A stretch of DNA of 20,641 nucleotides. It comes from JBGTBQ01 sp041749275 (GTDB lineage Bacteria > Acidobacteriota > Blastocatellia > Pyrinomonadales > Pyrinomonadaceae). The notes beneath the pieces are model-generated. The model searched no databases. It was given only the letters and a program-made list of their open reading frames with translations, and was not told the origin of the DNA. Position 1 is the stretch's first letter. Every line of letters begins with the position of its first letter. The stretch lies in contig JBGTBQ010000099.1 of NCBI GenBank assembly GCA_041749275.1, forward strand, positions 1-20,641, given 5' to 3'. A program made the translations under genes and the position numbers. Shown in pieces: positions 1 through 7,860 of this stretch.

Positions 1-1
1 C

Positions 2-463
2 TTGGAGTTGGGCGTCAGCGAACTGCGCCGGTTCCTGAGCGAGTCGCTGCCGGAGTACATGATACCGGCGCGGTTCGTGTGGCTCGACTCTCTGCCGCTG
101 ACGCCGAACGGGAAGGTTGACCGACGCGCCCTGCCCGCGCCGCGGCAGGAGTCTGACGGACGCGCGGAGGAGGCCGCCGCGCCGCTCTCACCTCTCGAAG
201 AGGCTGTGGCGGCTATCTGGTCGGAGGTTCTCGGGGTAGAGCGCGTGGGGCCTTCCGACAACTTCTTCCAACTCGGCGGACATTCTCTGATGGCTGCGCG
301 CGTGCTCTCGCGCGTCAGCGAATCTTTACGAGTGGAGTTGCCGCTGCGTAGTCTGTTCGACACGTTCAACCTCGCAGAGTTCGCGGGGCTCGTGGAGGAC
401 GCGCTGCTGACGTTGGTCGAGAATCTCAGTGACGACGAGGCGCGGCGCAGGCTCGGACAGTAG
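2..463 (+). CDS. Non-ribosomal peptide synthetase, C-terminal fragment (A-domain tail + T domain)
   Basis: This is the 3' end of an NRPS gene that begins left of the window; the frame is open to the edge, so the first codon here is not a real start. Residues 1-45 are the C-terminal subdomain of an adenylation domain, ending in the A10 motif NGKVDRRALP with the catalytic Lys at residue 38. Residues about 62-130 are a peptidyl carrier domain with the core DNFFQLGGHSLM; Ser95 should carry the phosphopantetheine arm. The protein then ends in an acidic helical tail (about 131-153, containing LSDDEARRRLG). Such tails are common on NRPS proteins that hand their chain to a separate partner. There is no condensation, epimerase or thioesterase domain after the carrier, so the chain must pass in trans, possibly to one of the two other NRPSs here. 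The substrate pocket lies outside the window. The gene is convergent with the next NRPS, 32 bp away. Confidence 0.95.
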   Translation: MELGVSELRRFLSESLPEYMIPARFVWLDSLPLTPNGKVDRRALPAPRQESDGRAEEAAAPLSPLEEAVAAIWSEVLGVERVGPSDNFFQLGGHSLMAARVLSRVSESLRVELPLRSLFDTFNLAEFAGLVEDALLTLVENLSDDEARRRLGQ

Positions 464-479
464 GCTCGTCGTGAGCGGC

Positions 480-496
480 GACGCGACTTCCGCGTC
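480..496. terminator. Short inverted repeat between convergent NRPS genes
   Basis: GACGCG (480-485) and CGCGTC (491-496) form a perfect 6-bp stem with a 5-nt loop in the 32-bp gap between two NRPS genes that end tail to tail. A second overlapping repeat, CGTCG/CGACG (467-471/479-483), is also there. The position fits a bidirectional terminator. Neither strand has a T-run, so this is a weak call. Confidence 0.3.
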
Positions 497-3400
497 TAGT
501 CGTCCGCCGACGAAGGCTGCAAGCGACGCCCCTCGCGCGGGGCTCTGCGAATCAACTGCGCCGCGCCGATCCGTTCACCGCCGGTGAGCGCGCGCTCGAT
601 CTCACGCGCCAGCGCTTCTACGGTCGGCGTGTCAAACAGCCGCCGCAACGACAACTCGACTCCGAACTGCTTCCTCACATGTGAGACGACGCGCGTCGCC
701 AGCAACGAGTGTCCTCCCAACTCGAAGAAATTGTCGCGCGCCCCCACGCCCTCGCGCTGCAACACCTGCTCCCAGATCGCGGCCACGCGTTGCTCCGTCC
801 CCTCGCGCGGAGCCACGTACTCCCGCGCGCCGCCTGCGGCCTCGCCGTCAACCGCGGGCAGCGCACGCCTGTCCACCTTGCCGTTCGGCGTCAGCGGCAA
901 CTGCTCCAGCACCACGTAGGAGGACGGCGCCATGTAGTCGGGCAGCTTCGACTTGAGGAAGTCGCGCAGCATCGTGCTCGCCATCGCTCGCTCCGCCTCC
1001 GTCACTACATATGCCACCAGAAGCTTGTCGCCGTTGTCGTTCTCGCGCAGCAAGACCACTGCTTCGCGCACCGATGGATGGCTACAGAGCGCCGCCTCGA
1101 CCTCGCCCAACTCGATGCGGAAGCCGCGCAGCTTGACCTGCGTGTCGGTGCGGCTGAGGAACTCAAGCACGCCGCCTTCGAGCCAGCGCACGCGGTCGCC
1201 CGTGCGGTAGAGGCGCGCGCCCGGCTCCGTCGAGAAAGAGTCCGGCACGAAGCGCTCGGCGGTGAACTCAGGCCGCTTCAAGTAGCCGCGGGCGAGGCCG
1301 TCGCCCCCGACGTAGAGTTCGCCGACGACGCCCACGGGCAGCAGCCTCAAGCCGTCGTCGAGCACGTAGACTCGCGTGTTCGCTATCGGGTGCCCGATAG
1401 GCACGGTTGCGGCGATGTCGTCCTCGTCAGTGATGACGTGGCAGCATGTAAACGTCGTGCCCTCGGTCGGCCCGTAGCCGTTGATGAGGCGCACGCCCTC
1501 CAAGCCTCTGAGCGCCTCCCGCACGTGCCACAGGGAGAGCACGTCGCCGCCCGCGAGCAGTTGCCGCAGCCCCCGCAAGTCCGCCAACTTCTCCTCGACG
1601 ACTTGGTGAAAAAGCCCAGCCGTCAACCACAGCGTCGTCACACCGTAGCGCCGCAGCCCCGCGCACAACTCGGCCACCGACGGCATACCCGGCGCGAAGA
1701 CCGCCAAGCGCGCGCCGTTCAAGAGCGCGCCCCAAATCTCAAAGGTCGAGGCGTCGAAAGCGACGGGCGCGAACTGCAACAATGTCTCGCCCGCGTTCAG
1801 CTCGGCGTAGTCCGAGCCTTTGACTAACCGCGCGACGTTGCGGTGAGTGACCATCACGCCCTTCGGCGTCCCCGTCGAGCCCGAGGTGTAGATGACGTAG
1901 GCGAGGTTCTCGGCCGTCGCCGCGCTATCGGGCGAAGACGAAGGGCGCGTCGCGGCCTCCTGCAACGCGTCTTCAAGGAAGAGCAGGCGCGCCTTCATCG
2001 TCGGGAGGCGCGAGGCGAGCCGCCGCTCCGTGATGAGCAGTTTGGCGTCGGCGTCCTCAAGCATCAGGCCGAGACGTTGAGGCGGGCTGTCGGGCGAGAG
2101 AGGCAGGTATGCCCCGCCGGCTTTCAGGACGGCCAGCAGCGTCGTGATGAGGGCCGGGGAGCGTTCGAGTAAAAGCCCGACGCGCGCGTCGGGCGCGACC
2201 CCCAACTCCTGTAAGTAGTGGCCGAGTTGGTTGGCCGAGGCGTTCAGCTCCTGATAGGTCAGCCGCTCGTCCTCATAGATGACCGCCACGCCCTCGGGTG
2301 TGGCCGCCGCCTGTGCCTCGAACAGTTCATGTATGCATGAGTGCGCGGGGTATTCGCGCCGCGTCTGATTCCATCCCGAGAGCAACTGCTCTCGCTCCGT
2401 CGCCGACAGCAGCGGAGTCTCGTTGAGCGCACGTCCCGGATTCTCTACATGACTCTCCAGCGCCCTCCGGTAGTGAGTCAAAAGGCGCGTGATGGTGGCC
2501 GCGTCGAAAAGCTCGCTGTTGTATTGCAGCGTCACGGTCAGTTCGTCGTGCCGCTCCTCGACGTAGAGCGTGAGGTCGAAGATGGCTGTTCCGGCATCGA
2601 CCGCCTCCGTCTTGACCTCCAACCCGCGCAGGTGTAGAGACTCGCCCGAAGCGTTTTCGAGGGCGAACATGACACGGAATAAGGGCGTGTCACTCAGGCT
2701 GCGCTCGGACTGTAGTTCCTCGACAAGCTTCTCGAAAGGTACGTCCTGATTCGCGTAGGCGCTGACGCAAACCTGGCGCACGTCCTGCAACAACGCGGCG
2801 AAGCTCGCCTCACCTGACACGCGCGAGCGCAGCACCAGCGTGTTGGCGAAGAAGCCAATCAGCCCTTCGAGGTTCGGGTGGTTGCGATTCGCCGTGGGAG
2901 TTCCGACGACGATGTCCGCCTGCCCCGTGTAGCGCCACAGCAGCGACTTGAAGGCGGCGACGAGCATCATGAAAAGGGTCACGCCCTGTCGCGCGCTGAA
3001 GGCGCGGAGCGCGTCTGAGAGCGGCTTGCCGAGCGACACTGAGAGCCTGCCGCCGCGGTGTCCCTGAACGGTTGGGCGCCCTTTAGTCGTCGGCAGTTCG
3101 AGCTTGGGCTGCGCGCCGGCCAACTGCTGCTTCCAGTAAGCGAGTGGTTCGGTCACCGCGTCGCCCTGCAAACGATGGCGCTGCCACAGGGCGTAATCGG
3201 CGTACTGCACGGGGAGCGGCGGCAGCTCCGGCGACTCGCCAGCCGCGAACGCCGCGTAGAGCGCGGACAGTTCGCGGAACAACACGCCCATCGACCAGCC
3301 ATCCGAGATGATGTGATGCATCGTCAGCAGCAGGACGTGCTCGTCCGCCGCGAGCCGCAGCAGGCTCGCCCTGAGCAGCGGCCCGCGCTCCAGTGTGAAG

Positions 3401-3855
3401 GGGCTTCGCGCCTGCTCGGAGGCGAGCCGCGGCACCTCCGACGCGCGCACAGGGCCGGGCAGTCCGCTGAGGTCTGTCAGCGGGATTGTGAGCGGACGGT
3501 GCGGGACAATCACCTGCGACGGCTCGCCGTCAACGATTTGGAAGTCCGTACGCAGAGCCTCGTGGCGTTCGACGACGGTGTTGAGGCTGCGCTCCAACGC
3601 GCGGAGGTTGGCCGGGCCTTTGAGTGTGAACTTTCTTGAGATGTTGTAGAAGGGGCTGTCGGGGTCGAGCTGGTTCAGAAACCAGAGCCGCTGTTGCGCG
3701 AACGAGAGCGGCGCCGGCCCCGTCCCCGCGCGGCGGGGGATAGACTGACCTTCGGCCTCCGGGTTCTTGCCGCGCCGCAACACACTCTCAAGCAGTTCGC
3801 GCTGCGCGGCGGACAACCTTGCGCGGCGCGCGGCGATGTCGTCCTTGTTAGCCAT
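496..3855 (-). CDS. Non-ribosomal peptide synthetase, single module C-A-T (valine-like code)
   Basis: 1119-aa elongation module. Residues 1-47 are a charged helical leader of the kind that often precedes condensation domains. The C domain (about 48-480) has SFAQQRLWFL at 51-60 and the active-site motif HHIISDG at 180-186, so it looks catalytically intact. The A domain (about 505-1000) has the A3 loop YTSGSTGTPKG at 656-666, the A5 motif NGYGPTEGT and the A10 Lys at 993. Aligning it by eye to gramicidin synthetase PheA gives the pocket residues D-A-F-W-L-G-G-T-F-K. This differs by one conservative change from the known valine code DAFWIGGTFK, so Val (or a similar aliphatic residue) is the likely substrate. 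The T domain has LGGHS with Ser1050. There is no epimerase or thioesterase, so the product stays tethered and must go to another protein. The gene is last in a leftward operon, 30 bp after the MFS gene; GGAGG (3870-3874) and AAGGA (3862-3866) on the minus strand precede the ATG. Confidence 0.96.
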   Translation of the reverse strand: MANKDDIAARRARLSAAQRELLESVLRRGKNPEAEGQSIPRRAGTGPAPLSFAQQRLWFLNQLDPDSPFYNISRKFTLKGPANLRALERSLNTVVERHEALRTDFQIVDGEPSQVIVPHRPLTIPLTDLSGLPGPVRASEVPRLASEQARSPFTLERGPLLRASLLRLAADEHVLLLTMHHIISDGWSMGVLFRELSALYAAFAAGESPELPPLPVQYADYALWQRHRLQGDAVTEPLAYWKQQLAGAQPKLELPTTKGRPTVQGHRGGRLSVSLGKPLSDALRAFSARQGVTLFMMLVAAFKSLLWRYTGQADIVVGTPTANRNHPNLEGLIGFFANTLVLRSRVSGEASFAALLQDVRQVCVSAYANQDVPFEKLVEELQSERSLSDTPLFRVMFALENASGESLHLRGLEVKTEAVDAGTAIFDLTLYVEERHDELTVTLQYNSELFDAATITRLLTHYRRALESHVENPGRALNETPLLSATEREQLLSGWNQTRREYPAHSCIHELFEAQAAATPEGVAVIYEDERLTYQELNASANQLGHYLQELGVAPDARVGLLLERSPALITTLLAVLKAGGAYLPLSPDSPPQRLGLMLEDADAKLLITERRLASRLPTMKARLLFLEDALQEAATRPSSSPDSAATAENLAYVIYTSGSTGTPKGVMVTHRNVARLVKGSDYAELNAGETLLQFAPVAFDASTFEIWGALLNGARLAVFAPGMPSVAELCAGLRRYGVTTLWLTAGLFHQVVEEKLADLRGLRQLLAGGDVLSLWHVREALRGLEGVRLINGYGPTEGTTFTCCHVITDEDDIAATVPIGHPIANTRVYVLDDGLRLLPVGVVGELYVGGDGLARGYLKRPEFTAERFVPDSFSTEPGARLYRTGDRVRWLEGGVLEFLSRTDTQVKLRGFRIELGEVEAALCSHPSVREAVVLLRENDNGDKLLVAYVVTEAERAMASTMLRDFLKSKLPDYMAPSSYVVLEQLPLTPNGKVDRRALPAVDGEAAGGAREYVAPREGTEQRVAAIWEQVLQREGVGARDNFFELGGHSLLATRVVSHVRKQFGVELSLRRLFDTPTVEALAREIERALTGGERIGAAQLIRRAPREGRRLQPSSADD

Positions 3856-3885
3856 ATTCTTTCCTTTAACCTCCGTAGAGGAGTC

Positions 3886-5205
3886 TCAGGCTTGCGCTAC
3901 TGCCACCTCTCCGACGGCGTCGGGAACCTCTTGCTCCACCCGGCGCAACCTCGGGTAGAAGTAGCTGACGAACTGTGCAAGGATGGTGAGAGCGCCAGCC
4001 GTGATAAACATCAAGCCGATGCCGCGCCCCGGCTCCGCGCCAACCAATCTCTGCAAGGTCGCGCTGCCGGCGACCAGCGGCCCGAAGACCCTGTCGGCGA
4101 GCGGCCCGGCCAGCAGGTACGCCAGCGGCGAGGTTGACAGTCCAACCATCCAGCGAATGGCGAAGACGCGCCCCTGCACGTCTGGCGGCGTCTTACTCAA
4201 CCAGATCGCCTGGCTGCAACCGTTGACGAGCGGGATGAAGAAGTGCATGCAGAAGGCCGCGGCGGTGATGAGCGGGACTGAAGGCCGCAGGCCCATCGCC
4301 AGAACGCTGCAACCGAACAGCAGCCCGAAGCTGAGCAGCCCACGCACGCGATCCTTCGGCCCGCCCCAGACGCCCATCGTCACCCCGCCGAGCAGGAAGC
4401 CGAGGCCGGAAACAGACATGATGGTGCCGAGTCCGCCCGTCGTGGTGAAGCTCAGAACCATCGGGAAGAGAAGGATCAGCGCCAGCCCTACGACGAAGTT
4501 GACCGTGGCGAAGTAGACCATCAGCGCCAGCAGACCGCGGCGCGCTTTGACGTAGTTCCAGCCGTAGGTCGCTTCGCGCAGTAGCGGCTGCCTCTGCCCG
4601 GCGCCGTCGGATGAGGGCTCGTGCGCGGGTATGTGAACCAACAGCAGCGTTGCGATGGCGAAGAGGTAGGTCGCATAGTCAATGAGGAGAACCCCGTGCA
4701 ACTGTATGCTGGCCGCCAGCACGCCGGCCAGCAGCGGCGGGAGAATCTGCGCCGCCGCCTGCGCCGTGTAGTTCATCCCGCTCGAACGACCGAAGTGCTG
4801 TCGAGGCACGAGCAGTGTGACGACCGTGCTGTAGGTCAGCCCGAGGAAGGTGCTGCTGATCGCCAGCAGGCTGACGACGATGTAGACGTGCCAGACTCTC
4901 AAGCGCCCGGTGACGAGAAGCAGCGCGACGGCAAGCGTACACAGGCTGGCGGCGAGGTTGCACCAGATCAACGTCCGCCGCCGGTTCCAACGGTCAACCA
5001 GCGCGCCCGCAAGTGGCAGGAGCAGGATGTTGGGTATCGAGCCGAAGACCGCGCTCAGGGCGTAAAGCGTCGCCGAGCCCGTCTGCTGGAAGACCCACAC
5101 GCCGAGGATGAATCCCGAGAGCCCCGAGCCGACGGTCGAGACTAGCTGTCCGAACCAGATCAGGCCGAAACCCCACACCCCTCGGAATCCAGTCCTTTGC
5201 GCCAT
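3886..5205 (-). CDS. MFS transporter, EntS-like (DHA3-type) exporter
   Basis: 439-aa inner-membrane protein with about 12 hydrophobic segments. The loop after the second segment has the MFS motif A variant GALVDRWNRR (67-76). Overall it resembles the MFS group that contains the enterobactin exporter EntS and macrolide/tetracycline effluxers: a long N-terminal half, a polar linker near residue 200 and a second six-helix bundle. In this setting its likely job is to export the NRPS product or protect the producer from it, powered by the proton gradient; the substrate itself cannot be read from the sequence. It sits between the aminotransferase (74 bp upstream) and the C-A-T NRPS (30 bp downstream) on the same strand, consistent with one transcript. 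The start ATG (5203-5205) has only a weak, purine-rich site ahead of it. Confidence 0.9.
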   Translation of the reverse strand: MAQRTGFRGVWGFGLIWFGQLVSTVGSGLSGFILGVWVFQQTGSATLYALSAVFGSIPNILLLPLAGALVDRWNRRRTLIWCNLAASLCTLAVALLLVTGRLRVWHVYIVVSLLAISSTFLGLTYSTVVTLLVPRQHFGRSSGMNYTAQAAAQILPPLLAGVLAASIQLHGVLLIDYATYLFAIATLLLVHIPAHEPSSDGAGQRQPLLREATYGWNYVKARRGLLALMVYFATVNFVVGLALILLFPMVLSFTTTGGLGTIMSVSGLGFLLGGVTMGVWGGPKDRVRGLLSFGLLFGCSVLAMGLRPSVPLITAAAFCMHFFIPLVNGCSQAIWLSKTPPDVQGRVFAIRWMVGLSTSPLAYLLAGPLADRVFGPLVAGSATLQRLVGAEPGRGIGLMFITAGALTILAQFVSYFYPRLRRVEQEVPDAVGEVAVAQA

Positions 5206-5224
5206 CTCGCTCGCAGTACACTGC

Positions 5225-5257
5225 GGTCGGCCCGCGTCTACGCGCCGCGGGCTGGCC
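5225..5257 (-). other. GC-rich hairpin between aminotransferase and MFS genes
   Basis: GCCCGCG (5230-5236) and CGCGGGC (5246-5252) are perfect complements. Outward, the pairing extends to 5225-5229 with 5253-5257, allowing two G-U pairs, for a 12-bp RNA stem with a 9-nt loop. It fills most of the 74-bp gap inside the leftward operon. With no T-run after it, partial attenuation or mRNA processing is more likely than full termination. The function is inferred. Confidence 0.4.
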
Positions 5258-5279
5258 GCTCACACGGACTGTAGTCGCT

Positions 5280-6584
5280 TTAAGAATCCTTCGCGGCGCT
5301 CTTTAACTCCATCTCGTCAATCGCTTCCGCGACGATGTCGAGCGCCTTGTTGAACTGCTCTTCGGGAATCGAGAGGGGGGGCATGATCAGGAGCGTCGAG
5401 GTGTATGCGGAAGGCTCGGCAAAGACGCCGCGGTTCAGCAGCTTCCGCGTCAGTTTCGCCATCTCTTCGTAGGGCAAGGGGTCTCGGTTTTCGTCCGTCA
5501 GCTCGATGCCCATCTCCAGCCCGTACCCACGCACGTCCGCCACATGCTCGACGCCGTCCACCAGCGGTCGGAGTCGCTCGACGGCGCGGAGCCCCAACTC
5601 CTTCGCACGTGCCGGCAACCCTTCCTCCTCCAGCACGTCGAGCGTCGCGTTGGCGGCGGCGCACGCCAGCGGGGTCCAACCGAAGGTCGAGGAGAAGCCC
5701 TGCCCCGCGACGAACTTGACCAGTTCGCTACGCATCAGCGCCCCGGCCATCGGCACGGCGCCCGTCGTGAGAGCCTTTGCCACCACCACGATGTCGGGCT
5801 GAATCGGGAACTGCTGGAAGCCGAACATCGTTCCCGTCCGGCCAAAGCCCGTGCCGATCTCGTCCATGATGACGAGCGCGCCGCAGGCCCGCGCCGCCTC
5901 CGCGATGGACTGGTAGAAGTGCGCGTCGCCGGCCAGCACGCCCGGATTGGTAAAGACCGGTTCGAGTAAGACAGCCGCGGGCGCAGGCTCCTGTAGGATG
6001 ATCTCTTTGGCTAGGTCGCCGTAGTTCCGCCCGTCGGCGCGGAGCATGTCGGGGATTGGCGCGTGGCGGTGCCACTCGTCTTTGGGCAGGAAGAGGCCGT
6101 GCAGCTTCGAGACGCCGCCAGCCAGTATCGAGCCTAGCGTCCCGCCGTGATAAGCTTCGGTGAAGCCCACGACCCCGTAGCGTCCGGTCGCGCGCCGCGC
6201 GACCTTCAGCGCTGCCTCCACCGATTCGCTGCCGTTGGCGCCGCAGAGTGCCGCGTAGTCACCGTCGCCAATCAAGTTGCTGACGCGCTCGGCGACGCCG
6301 GGGCGCCCGTCGTGCGTACACCATGGGGGCGCGAAGGGCAGCTTGGACGCCTGCTCCCGGACGGCCTCGATCACGCGCGGGTGGTTCCAGCCTACGTTGC
6401 AAACGTTCCACCCCGAAGTCAGGTCGATCAACTCCCGTCCGTCGGCGTCGGTCAGGACCGAGCCGGACGCGGAGGCGACGGCAACGGGGATTCTTCTGGT
6501 CGGTCGCGCAACCCACTTGAGGTCACGCTCGGAGATGTCATGCGAACTGCCGCTGGTGTTGTAGATGTCGTCAAGGACTGTCAT
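5280..6584 (-). CDS. Class III PLP-dependent aminotransferase
   Basis: 434-aa fold-type I, class III (omega-type) aminotransferase, complete in length for the family. The PLP-binding signature is DEIGTGFGRTG, with Asp241 expected to hold the pyridine nitrogen. Lys270 in VVVAKALTTG is the Schiff-base lysine 29 residues later, the usual spacing. The phosphate-loop region is GANGSESVEAALK (115-127). The family includes enzymes for acetylornithine, GABA, diaminobutyrate and other omega-amines, and glutamate-1-semialdehyde aminomutase; the exact substrate cannot be read here. As first gene of the operon ending in an NRPS, it most plausibly makes an amino-acid building block (for example a diamino or beta-amino acid) or aminates the product. 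The ATG at 6582-6584 has only a weak AGAGAGAG-type ribosome site. A candidate promoter lies about 70 bp upstream. Confidence 0.93.
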   Translation of the reverse strand: MTVLDDIYNTSGSSHDISERDLKWVARPTRRIPVAVASASGSVLTDADGRELIDLTSGWNVCNVGWNHPRVIEAVREQASKLPFAPPWCTHDGRPGVAERVSNLIGDGDYAALCGANGSESVEAALKVARRATGRYGVVGFTEAYHGGTLGSILAGGVSKLHGLFLPKDEWHRHAPIPDMLRADGRNYGDLAKEIILQEPAPAAVLLEPVFTNPGVLAGDAHFYQSIAEAARACGALVIMDEIGTGFGRTGTMFGFQQFPIQPDIVVVAKALTTGAVPMAGALMRSELVKFVAGQGFSSTFGWTPLACAAANATLDVLEEEGLPARAKELGLRAVERLRPLVDGVEHVADVRGYGLEMGIELTDENRDPLPYEEMAKLTRKLLNRGVFAEPSAYTSTLLIMPPLSIPEEQFNKALDIVAEAIDEMELKSAAKDS

Positions 6585-6607
6585 AGGATGGTCTCTCTCT
6601 AAAGGGA

Positions 6608-6654
6608 ATCATCTGAGGATGGCACTCTTTGCTCTAAGGGAATCATCTGATGAT
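6608..6654. promoter_or_regulatory. Twin palindromic repeats, candidate operators
   Basis: ATCATCTGATGAT (6642-6654) is a perfect 6+1+6 palindrome. ATCATCTGAGGAT (6608-6620) is a one-mismatch copy. Both are preceded by CTCTAAAGGGA or CTCTAAGGGA, so each repeat unit is about 22-25 bp, with centres 34 bp apart. They lie in the leader and -10 area of the leftward operon, a classic position for a repressor. Confidence 0.5.
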
Positions 6655-6680
6655 TACATACAATAACGGCATCCGGTCAA
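6653..6680 (-). promoter_or_regulatory. Candidate sigma70-type promoter of the aminotransferase-MFS-NRPS operon
   Basis: On the minus strand, TTGACC (6680-6675) is followed after 16 nt by TGTAAT (6658-6653), matching the -35 and -10 consensus at 5 of 6 positions each. Transcription would start near 6646, giving a leader of about 60 nt. The -10 overlaps the palindrome at 6642-6654 and the -35 overlaps the inverted repeat at 6672-6700. Confidence 0.45.
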
Positions 6681-6761
6681 GTTTGGAAGGGTTGACCGGA
6701 GCCGAAACTTGTCGGCACAAGTCTGACCGTTTATCACTTTTGGGGAGCAATCAACGGTCAG
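6672..6761. promoter_or_regulatory. Cluster of three perfect inverted repeats (GGTCA/TGACC half-sites)
   Basis: Three dyads lie side by side. TCCGGTCAA (6672-6680) pairs with TTGACCGGA (6692-6700), spacer 11. ACTTGT (6707-6712) pairs with ACAAGT (6717-6722), spacer 4. CTGACCGTT (6723-6731) pairs with AACGGTCAG (6753-6761), spacer 21. The first and third share the core GGTCA. The octamer CAAGTTTG also occurs twice (6678-6685, 6766-6773). Their place between two divergent candidate promoters suggests binding sites for a dimeric regulator of both operons. The regulator itself is not in the window. Confidence 0.5.
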
Positions 6762-6773
6762 GGCACAAGTTTG

Positions 6774-6803
6774 TTGACTAAGCTCGCCGGTTTTAGATAT
6801 CTT
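6774..6803 (+). promoter_or_regulatory. Candidate promoter of the glycosyltransferase-P450-NRPS operon
   Basis: TTGACT (6774-6779), an 18-nt spacer and TATCTT (6798-6803). The -35 is good and the -10 fair (4 of 6). It would leave a long leader of about 230 nt before the glycosyltransferase, so a second promoter nearer the gene cannot be excluded. Confidence 0.3.
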
Positions 6804-7040
6804 ACCTCTGTCGCCATTCAGAGACCTTGCCGCAAGAGGCGTCGAGTTCACTCCCGCAGCAGAATCTTTGAGTGATTCAAATTCATCTGCACAACTCTGA
6901 GCGGTTTCCAAGATAGATACGAACGCGCGCCCCGTCTCCTCCGGGTCATCACTCAACGTTACTTCCCGAGCCACTCCTCGCTTCGCCGGAGAACGGTCGG
7001 GTCGGGTTTTGACACTCGCCGTCGAAGGCGGGCCGCGGCG

Positions 7041-7841
7041 GTGCTGCCAGCCATAATGAGCGGAAAGGGCGAAACAGTCGTGGCGCGGGAATCGGACGGC
7101 ACACACGGGGGACGCGGACGCGTCTGTGCGCTCATGGCCTTCTACAATGAGATGAGGTACCTGCCGGGCTGGTTCGAGAACGTCCGCGGGAGGGTGGACA
7201 CAGTCGTGCTGCTCGACGACGGCTCCACGGATGGGGGCGGCGACTACGCGTCGGCGCAGGCCGAGACGACAATGCTCTTGAGGAACGACCCGCGCGCCAA
7301 AGCCGGCTGGGACGAGCCGGGGAATAGAAGAAAGCTGATTACGACCGGGCAGGAGTTGGGTACGGACTGGTTCCTGACCATCGACGCCGACGAGCGTGTG
7401 GAGGATGCCTTCTGGGACGACCTCGACGCGCTGCTGCGCCGGGCGGGCGAGAGCGGCACAGACGCCTTCAAGTATCGCCTGCGCGAGATGTGGGACTCTC
7501 CAACGGCATACCGCGCGGACGGCATCTGGGGACGCAAGACCAAGCTGGCCTTCTTCCGGAACGCCGGCGCGGCGCACGACTTCGACGAAAGCGCGTGGCA
7601 TGGCGAATGGGTCCCCATGCACTACATGCGCGAGGAGCGTTGTCGGGAGATTCCCTACGACCTGTTCCACCTGAAGATGATTCACGAAGCAGATCGGATT
7701 GCCCGCCGCGACCGCTACAAGGCGCTCGACCCCGGCAACCAGTACCAGCCCGTCGGTTACGACTACCTTACCGACGCCCGCGGAATCTTGATAACCCCGC
7801 TGGCGTCGGGGCAGAGCTACCGCGGGATGCCGCCCGCCTGA
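7041..7841 (+). CDS. Glycosyltransferase family 2 protein
   Basis: 266 aa from a GTG start, or 261 aa from the ATG at 7056; neither has a clear ribosome site and no upstream start is available before the in-frame stop at 6873. The N-terminal half has the GT-A nucleotide-sugar fold signature of GT2 enzymes: a first strand VCALMAFYNE, then LLDDGSTDGG (Asp59-Asp60) and the metal-binding IDADERV (Asp115/Asp117). The C-terminal part, with HLKMIHEADRIARRDRYK, matches a common arrangement in small soluble GT2 proteins. There are no membrane segments, so it should act in the cytosol. It leads the operon with the P450 and the terminal NRPS, so glycosylation of the peptide or of a building block is a reasonable inference. 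The donor sugar and acceptor are unknown. The P450 gene begins 54 bp downstream. Confidence 0.85.
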   Translation: MLPAIMSGKGETVVARESDGTHGGRGRVCALMAFYNEMRYLPGWFENVRGRVDTVVLLDDGSTDGGGDYASAQAETTMLLRNDPRAKAGWDEPGNRRKLITTGQELGTDWFLTIDADERVEDAFWDDLDALLRRAGESGTDAFKYRLREMWDSPTAYRADGIWGRKTKLAFFRNAGAAHDFDESAWHGEWVPMHYMREERCREIPYDLFHLKMIHEADRIARRDRYKALDPGNQYQPVGYDYLTDARGILITPLASGQSYRGMPPA

Positions 7842-7860
7842 GGCGCGGGCCGAACCCACG

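Larger units (their letters stand above)
6585..7040. other. Divergent intergenic control region
   Basis: 456 bp without a convincing gene, between the leftward aminotransferase operon and the rightward glycosyltransferase operon. It is visibly less GC-rich than its flanks. It contains two palindromic repeats near the leftward start, a cluster of inverted repeats built on GGTCA/TGACC half-sites, and one candidate promoter for each direction (listed separately). From about 6810 to 7040 I see no clear structure. The long minus-strand open frame crossing it has no family signature and mainly shadows the glycosyltransferase. Confidence 0.7.
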
